Origin: Halobacteriales archaeon QS_6_64_34
Lineage (GTDB): Archaea; Halobacteriota; Halobacteria; Halobacteriales; Haloarculaceae
Assembly: GCA_003020925.1 (NCBI GenBank)
Contig: PXRT01000001.1
Location: 1 to 45,304 of the forward strand
Length of the DNA stretch: 45,304 bases
Direction: 5' to 3'
Positions 40,974-45,304 of this stretch are shown one piece after another; position 1 is the first letter of the stretch; the number at the start of each line of letters is the position of its first letter. A program made the translations under genes and the position numbers. The notes beneath the pieces were generated by a model, which was given only the letters and a program-made list of their open reading frames with translations, did not search any database and had not been told where the DNA came from.

Positions 40974-41078
40974 ATGGACGACGGTGTCACGCGACGGGGC
41001 GTGCTCGGCGCGAGCGCCACCGTACTCCGGGCGGGCGACCGGCGCCGACCGGCAGTGAGGGTGCGTCGTAACGCCTAA
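40974..41078 (+). pseudogene. Remnant of a Tat-signal protein gene
   Basis: A 34-codon frame beginning MDDGVTRRGVLGASATVL, a twin-arginine signal start (RRGVLGASA), which then turns into an Arg-rich tail and stops. In the next frame the downstream bases read SGRATGADRQ and stop. A normal Tat protein or lipoprotein would continue for many residues, so this looks like the decayed 5' end of a secreted-protein gene. It is also possible that it is not translated. Confidence 0.35.
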
Positions 41079-41102
41079 TTGGGTGTCTGTGAAAGGAGCG
41101 GC

Positions 41103-41189
41103 ATGGACAGACAGCAGATACTCGCTATCATCCTCGTCTTGCTGATGGTCGGCTCGTCGTTTATCTACGGCGCGGCCTTCCTTATCTAG
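41103..41189 (+). CDS. 28-residue membrane microprotein
   Basis: A short gene: MDRQQILAIILVLLMVGSSF followed by IYGAAFLI. A charged N-terminus precedes one hydrophobic helix of about 20 residues, so it should be an inner-type single-span membrane peptide. A good Shine-Dalgarno (AGGAG, 41094-41098) lies 4 nt before the ATG, which is uncommon in this mostly leaderless window and argues for translation. I recall similar tiny haloarchaeal proteins, but the function is unknown. Its stop overlaps the end of the convergent helicase gene by 4 nt. Confidence 0.6.
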   Translation: MDRQQILAIILVLLMVGSSFIYGAAFLI

Positions 41190-42904
41190 TCCCAGACGTC
41201 GGAGAGGGGGTGGTCCCCGCCGGACCGCGAACGGTCGCGGCGCCGATTCGCGCTCGCCGACACACCGGCAAGCGCTCGGTCGGGCGCGAACTCGGGGAGG
41301 GCGGGCTCCGAGAGCCGGTCGACCTGCTGGACGAACCAGTCGGGCATATCGGTCCGAGCGCGCTCGAAGAGGTCGAGCAGCGACGAGTCAGCCAGATAGG
41401 TCGCGCCGTGGTCGTCGGGCGCACGGACGACACGCCCGCAGGCCTGGATGACGGTCCGCAGCGCCGTCCGGTAGTACCAGCCCCACTGGCCGTCCTCCAG
41501 CCGGCGGGCGACTCGCGAATCGCGGGTGTTCGGATAGGGCGCCTTGCAGAGCACCTGCCAGCGACACAACTCGCCCTCTAGGTCCAGGGCCTCTTCCATC
41601 TTCACCGAGAGGAAGAGGTCGGGGTTGTCGCTGCGCTTCCAGGCCGACAGGGCGCCGTCGCGGTCATCGGTGTCGTGGCTCCGGACGCGGGGCCCGACGC
41701 CGAATTCGGTCAGGAGGGCGTCCAGTTGCTCTTGAATCCCGTAGGAGTGACAGTGGACCAGCCCCTTCTCGTCGGGGTGGCGGGCCATCGCCCGGACGAT
41801 GGCCCGGGCGACCTTCGGCAGTGTCTCCTTGCGCTGTTCGTAGGTCATCTTCCCCTGCGTGATGTCGTACAGCGGCCGGTTCTGAACGGGGAAGGTGTGG
41901 CCCACCTCCACGAGTGCGACGTCCGTCGGGTCCAGCCCGACGTTCCGACAGAAGGCGTCCTTGTTGAGAATCGTGGCCGACAGCAGCGCAAAGCGGTTCC
42001 CCCGGTCCCAGACGGTGTGTTTGAGGTACTTCTCGGGGTTCATCGGCTTGACCGTCACCGGTGTGCCCTCGCCGCCGTTCTGGTCGACGACCCACGTGGT
42101 CGCGCTCTCGGGGTCGCGGTAGTCCTCCTGGAACCACGAGAGGTCGCTGCGAAGCTTGTTCAGTGAGTCCCGCTCGGCTACCTCGTCGGGCGTGAGTTCG
42201 GCGTTGCCCCGCAGCTCTTTGCCCCGGCGCTCGGTGACGTGTTCGATACGTTCGGCGAACGTGACCGCGTCGTCCAGCCCATCGAGGTCGGGGACGTCGA
42301 GGTCACCCCAGAACGGAATCGTCGCAGGCGACAGCTCGATTGTGGCGTACATCTCGGCCCACTCGCCCAGCCCGTGGGCCTCGTCGACGACGACCACGTC
42401 GCGTTTGCCAAAGACGTCGCTGCCGGCGGTCTGCATGAAGTAGGCGAGCGTCATCGCGGCGACGTGGCGATTCGAGGCGATAGCGCGGTCCGAGAAGTAC
42501 GGACAGCGGTGCTTGACCTGGCAGTTGAACTCCCGTTCGCGCACGCACGGGGCCTGGTCGACCGGCGTGTCCGTCTCGCCGGGGAGGATGCAGTCGTAGT
42601 TGTTCTTTCCGCGAATGACACAGAGGTCCGAAAGCAGCGCGTCCCCGGCCACGTCGTCCAGCTGTGAGACCTGCGGTGTCGTGTAGTAGGCGTCACACAC
42701 CTGTTCGGGAGCGGCCTCGCCGGCGGTTCGGGCCGCGCCAGCGATGGCCCGGGCAAGCAGGGACTTGCCGCTCCCGGTCGGCGCTCGAACGAGGACGACA
42801 TCCTTGCCACCCTCGAAGGCCGCGCGGATGTCGGCGAGAGCCTGCTGCTGGTTGCCCCGATGGCTCGGGGCCGGGAACTCGTCGGGAATCCGCGACGGGT
42901 ACAC
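41186..42904 (-). CDS. Rad3/XPD-type superfamily 2 DNA helicase
   Basis: A 572-residue FeS-type superfamily 2 helicase. Walker A is APTGSGKS (41-48), with a DEAH box in VVVDEAHGLGEWAEM. Four cysteines that can hold the Rad3/XPD iron-sulfur cluster are Cys105, 120, 128 and 134 (YDC, APC, FNC, HRCPYF). C-terminal motifs include MNPEKYLKHTV, FALLSATIL, DLFLSVKMEEALDLEGE, and motif VI RTVIQACGRVVRAPDD. A repair or transcription-linked unwinding role is inferred from the family. Start choice: the GTG at 42902-42904 (MYPSRIPDEFPAP); a longer start at 43003 adds 33 residues of non-native composition. Confidence 0.9.
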   Translation of the reverse strand: MYPSRIPDEFPAPSHRGNQQQALADIRAAFEGGKDVVLVRAPTGSGKSLLARAIAGAARTAGEAAPEQVCDAYYTTPQVSQLDDVAGDALLSDLCVIRGKNNYDCILPGETDTPVDQAPCVREREFNCQVKHRCPYFSDRAIASNRHVAAMTLAYFMQTAGSDVFGKRDVVVVDEAHGLGEWAEMYATIELSPATIPFWGDLDVPDLDGLDDAVTFAERIEHVTERRGKELRGNAELTPDEVAERDSLNKLRSDLSWFQEDYRDPESATTWVVDQNGGEGTPVTVKPMNPEKYLKHTVWDRGNRFALLSATILNKDAFCRNVGLDPTDVALVEVGHTFPVQNRPLYDITQGKMTYEQRKETLPKVARAIVRAMARHPDEKGLVHCHSYGIQEQLDALLTEFGVGPRVRSHDTDDRDGALSAWKRSDNPDLFLSVKMEEALDLEGELCRWQVLCKAPYPNTRDSRVARRLEDGQWGWYYRTALRTVIQACGRVVRAPDDHGATYLADSSLLDLFERARTDMPDWFVQQVDRLSEPALPEFAPDRALAGVSASANRRRDRSRSGGDHPLSDVWD

Positions 42905-43095
42905 ATCCGAGCGAACGGCCGGGCAGGGGTAAACCTTTCCTGTCGGGCGACGGGGCGGGAGCCGGCACTCGCTGTCGCCGACTGCGTCGGTCTCGGCCGT
43001 CACACCGCCGTGGTAGTCTCCCCAGTCCGTTGCACCGCTGTCAACCCGCTATTGAACATAGTTTAATCAGTTGACAGCACATAGCCACCGGTACG

Positions 43096-43395
43096 ATGGC
43101 AGACACGACCAATCACGAGACGGAGCTGACCAGAGCGGAAACCGCCGAGTTCCTGCGTTCCATCGCGGACGAACTGGACACCAGGAAAGCGTGTATTCAG
43201 GTCGCCATCGGGAACAAGCACGTCCAACTCTCGCCGCCCGAACACATCGCGACGGAGGTGACCGTGACCGAACGGTCCCGCCGACTCCGGAAAGACGTCG
43301 AGGAGTTGGAGCTGCAGTTCCGGTGGACGCCGACGAAGGCAACGACGGAAACGGCGGCGGACGGTGGCACGCCGGACGACAACCGGGCAGAGTGA
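43096..43395 (+). CDS. Amphi-Trp domain protein
   Basis: A 99-residue haloarchaeal protein of the amphi-Trp family. The typical core is LTRAETAEFLRSIADELD, then IQVAIGNKHVQLSPPEHIATEVTVTERS and the closing LELQFRW with the family Trp. The C-terminal tail is acidic and disordered. Function unknown. Its stop codon shares its last base with the next start (TGATG), so the membrane protein that follows is translationally coupled to it. The promoter should lie in the AT-richer spacer before 43096. Confidence 0.85.
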   Translation: MADTTNHETELTRAETAEFLRSIADELDTRKACIQVAIGNKHVQLSPPEHIATEVTVTERSRRLRKDVEELELQFRWTPTKATTETAADGGTPDDNRAE

Positions 43396-43793
43396 TGGCC
43401 GGCACACTACCAGTCCTGCAGGCGCTCCCGGCGGAGTCCCTCGTCAGCGGCGTCCTGGTCTTTCTGGTGAGCCTTCTGGTCGGGACGGTGGCGATAGCGT
43501 TTGGCGCACAGCTACTCATCGACCGGGACATGGGCTTTCTGCGGGCAGCCGTCACCGCGCTGATAGGCGCGTTCGTCTACTCGCTCGTCGGCGTGTTCCT
43601 CGGCTGGATTCCGCTACTGGGTCCGATTCTGCTGCTCGTCGCCTGGGTCGGCGTCATCAACTGGCAGTACCCCGGCGGCTGGGGGACGGCACTGGGCATC
43701 GCCTTCGTGGCCTGGCTCGTCGCCGTGGCGCTCCTCTACGGGCTCGCGCTGCTGGATATCGCCACCGACGCCTTCGGCATCCCCGGGGTGTAA
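43395..43793 (+). CDS. Four-helix membrane protein of unknown function
   Basis: A 132-residue integral membrane protein with four hydrophobic segments: about 16-42 (SGVLVFLVSLLVGTVAIAFG), 48-68 (AAVTALIGAFVYSLVGVFLG), 70-88 (IPLLGPILLLVAWVGVINW) and 95-118 (GTALGIAFVAWLVAVALLYG). No catalytic motif is visible. It is coupled to the amphi-Trp gene, suggesting the two act together. It ends directly against the convergent small gene at 43794 with no spacer. Confidence 0.85.
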   Translation: MAGTLPVLQALPAESLVSGVLVFLVSLLVGTVAIAFGAQLLIDRDMGFLRAAVTALIGAFVYSLVGVFLGWIPLLGPILLLVAWVGVINWQYPGGWGTALGIAFVAWLVAVALLYGLALLDIATDAFGIPGV

Positions 43794-44003
43794 TCAGGAG
43801 TCCAGCGCCGCGACGTCCGCCGCCCGTACCTCGCGGTCGTCGGGCAGCCGGTCGATACAGTCATAACAGAGCAGATGCTCGGTGCCGTCGGCCAGTTCCA
43901 GGATAATCCCCTCGGTCGGGCGGCTCTCTTTGGTCCAGATGTTGGCGATACCGCCGCCGATAGACACCGAGTCCCCACAGCCGTCACAGGGGTCCGAGGC
44001 CAT
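43794..44003 (-). CDS. DUF7561-like small zinc protein
   Basis: A 69-residue protein starting MASDPCDGCGDSVSIGGGIA. The cysteines occur as CDGC near the N-terminus and CYDC near residue 46 (LLCYDCIDRLPDD), a paired-knuckle zinc ribbon. The remainder is acidic. I believe it fits the haloarchaeal DUF7561 family, from memory. The role is unknown. It is convergent with and immediately adjacent to the membrane protein gene. Confidence 0.8.
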   Translation of the reverse strand: MASDPCDGCGDSVSIGGGIANIWTKESRPTEGIILELADGTEHLLCYDCIDRLPDDREVRAADVAALDS

Positions 44004-44192
44004 ACACGACGTACCGGCGACGCGCGTAAGGTACTTTCTTTTTGCTGTCGAGAATCCTATATTTCGCGCCGGCGGCTACAGGCTCTGGAGTGGGCCGGCT
44101 ACGCTCGATTCCGTGGCGACGGTGCATTTTAACCGCCTGCAGTCCTCCGTGTGGGACATGCACGCACGCCCGGTATCGAGCGGGGACAAACA

Positions 44193-44924
44193 GTGAGCAA
44201 CGAGGGCCCGCACTTGGAATACGGCGAGACATGGGTGTACGAGAGCATCGTCGGCGCCTTACCCGGTATCCGCTTGCCCACGTGGGCAGCACTGGCGATT
44301 CAGCTTGTCGTCTTTGAGGTCGCCGTCATCGCTATGTCGTGGTACTACGACACCTGGAACGTCGCCATCGTCGCCACGGCGGTCATCTTCGTCGCCACCG
44401 TCGGCAGTATTGAGATGCTGCGTATCAGCACGCTCGTCCGGCGTATCGACGTCCCGCCGACCTACCAGGCGCTGCTCTTTTCCTCGAACATGGAGGTGGT
44501 GCTGTCGGTGCTTGCCTACATCGCCTTGCTGACGCATATCTTCGTTTTCGACCCCCAGACGGCGAGTTCGCCGCTGCTGACCGCGCTCTTCGGTCCCGAC
44601 CCGCCGGTGCTGGTAGTGTATCTCATGTTGCTCATCCTCTGGGACATCTGCTATCGCATCGGCACCGGCTGGTGGGCTAGCGTCACCGGCCTCTGGCGGT
44701 CGTTCCGGTTCCAGTTCGACCCCGAGACGGCCCGGGTATTCCAGCGCGCCGACATCGAGACGTGGGGTTTTGGCGTGCTCCAGCTCGTGCTCGTGCCCTT
44801 CGTGTTGAATCAACCCGTACTGCTGGCGTCGCTGTTTGCCCACGTGACCGCCGTCACAGTCGTCACCGGTATCTCCGTGGCGCTGTTACAACTCAGGTCC
44901 AGAAACGGTCTCAATCGGAGTTGA
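44193..44924 (+). CDS. Haloarchaeal multi-span membrane protein (DUF7530-like)
   Basis: A 243-residue membrane protein. The start is GTG at 44193 (MSNEGPHLEYGETWVYESIV); another GTG at 44151 would add 14 residues but I consider it less likely. Five or six membrane segments are visible: about 28-48, 54-72, 95-113, 133-153, 190-212, 215-233. No enzyme motif is seen. I associate the YGETWVYESIVGALPGI start with a haloarchaeal family (DUF7530) by memory only. It converges on the DUF5786-like gene, and the two coding ends overlap by 14 nt. Confidence 0.8.
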   Translation: MSNEGPHLEYGETWVYESIVGALPGIRLPTWAALAIQLVVFEVAVIAMSWYYDTWNVAIVATAVIFVATVGSIEMLRISTLVRRIDVPPTYQALLFSSNMEVVLSVLAYIALLTHIFVFDPQTASSPLLTALFGPDPPVLVVYLMLLILWDICYRIGTGWWASVTGLWRSFRFQFDPETARVFQRADIETWGFGVLQLVLVPFVLNQPVLLASLFAHVTAVTVVTGISVALLQLRSRNGLNRS

Positions 44925-45084
44925 TCTGCTTGAACTGGTCCAGTAGCTCCTCGGTGGACTCGTCGCCGTCGTAGTCGACCGTCCCGTGATACGCGGTCCG
45001 GTCGTCGTCGTCCGACATGTCGACCTCGTTGTTCTTGCGCTCACGGCGCTCGTGTTCGTCGTCGTCGTATGCTCCCATAGACAT
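44911..45084 (-). CDS. DUF5786-like small acidic protein
   Basis: A 57-residue protein, MSMGAYDDDEHERRERKNNE, then DDDDRTAYHGTVDYDGDEST and ELLDQFKQINSD, the pattern of the haloarchaeal DUF5786 family. Function unknown; it is one of the most widespread short proteins in haloarchaea as I recall. An alternative start two codons in (45078) is possible. A perfect 8-bp inverted repeat lies directly upstream and may be its operator. It is not visible as a long ORF but composition and length match the family. Confidence 0.85.
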   Translation of the reverse strand: MSMGAYDDDEHERRERKNNEVDMSDDDDRTAYHGTVDYDGDESTEELLDQFKQINSD

Positions 45085-45088
45085 CGGT

Positions 45089-45112
45089 TACCACACTTGA
45101 TGTTGTGTGGTA
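45089..45112 (-). promoter_or_regulatory. Inverted repeat before the DUF5786-like gene
   Basis: TACCACAC (45089-45096) and GTGTGGTA (45105-45112) form a perfect 8-bp inverted repeat around 8 nt, beginning 5 nt upstream of the ATG. An AT-rich TATA-like sequence follows at 45111-45122. The site would cover the transcription start, as expected for a repressor operator. Confidence 0.55.
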
Positions 45113-45201
45113 TCAATTATCAATCTAACGCCGAGCCTTTTTGACCGCGCTCACTTCGCTCATGGGTCCCCGTTTGCATCAAGGGGTCACGCCGCTGTGG
45201 G

Positions 45202-45304
45202 GGTAGTGTTTAATTAGGCGATTCAGACTGTCACCAGCCAGAAAGCCCCCGACCGCTCGACTACTGCGACTCGCTGCGCGCTTCACTCACTCCGTTCGTT
45301 GCAG
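45202..45304. mobile_element. MITE-like element (copy 3), cut by the window edge
   Basis: GGTAGTGTTTAATTAG at 45202 begins a 48-bp end ending in AGCCAGAAAGCCCC, followed by the same interior as copy 2 up to the window edge. Its left end matches the reversed right end of copy 2, while its interior matches copy 2 reading from the left. The target duplication would start with GCTGTGGG at 45194-45201 on this side. Confidence 0.75.

Overview
The window is a GC-rich haloarchaeal chromosome segment, most likely from the Haloarcula/Halomicrobium side of the group (inference). The evidence is very acidic proteins, archaeal information-processing genes (MC1 chromatin protein, RadA, RfcS, two-repeat EndA, Taw2, NMD3 homologue), an archaellin with a class III signal peptide, many haloarchaea-only small proteins, and TATA boxes about 25-30 nt before start codons, which suits leaderless transcripts. 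No tRNA, rRNA or CRISPR array was found. I had no search tools, so family names come from motif recognition, and DUF numbers are the least certain part.

Layout. 1-2.5 kb: MC1, an AbrB-like protein, pyrD, a small acidic protein. 2.5-10.2 kb (mostly minus strand): pheT-pheS, trpS, a palindrome-rich repeat, tRNA-splicing endonuclease endA, and a NucS-like N-domain fused to topoisomerase-type zinc ribbons. 10.3-15.0 kb: HAD phosphatase, small membrane protein, Hel308-like helicase, lipA. 15.2-19.1 kb: a MITE-like element, then pdhA-pdhB-pdhC, whose E2 would receive the lipoyl group made by LipA; no E3 gene is present. 19.1-21.4 kb: RfcS split by a 435-residue intein. 21.5-27.6 kb: archaellin, alaS, alpha/beta-hydrolase, glutamine amidotransferase, zinc microprotein, PHP phosphoesterase. 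27.7-32.9 kb: small regulators, KaiC-like ATPase, Nmad3-like protein, hexapeptide acyltransferase, CPBP protease. 33.1-37.6 kb: a disrupted aldo/keto reductase, radA, pspAB, a HalOD1 protein, htpX. 37.7-45.1 kb: epimerase, NMD3-Taw2 pair, a FeS Rad3/XPD-type helicase, amphi-Trp protein, membrane proteins, and DUF5786. The right edge cuts a second MITE copy.

Most unusual features. (1) The RfcS intein appears to carry NUMOD3-like modules and a PD-(D/E)XK nuclease instead of LAGLIDADG or HNH. (2) A 208-bp MITE-like element has 48-bp bipartite ends and a perfect 8-bp target duplication. (3) Tandem short hairpins with GNA-type triloops recur between genes and also inside pheS, the Hel308-like gene and the aldo/keto reductase; in the last, the 40-bp block marks a frameshift.
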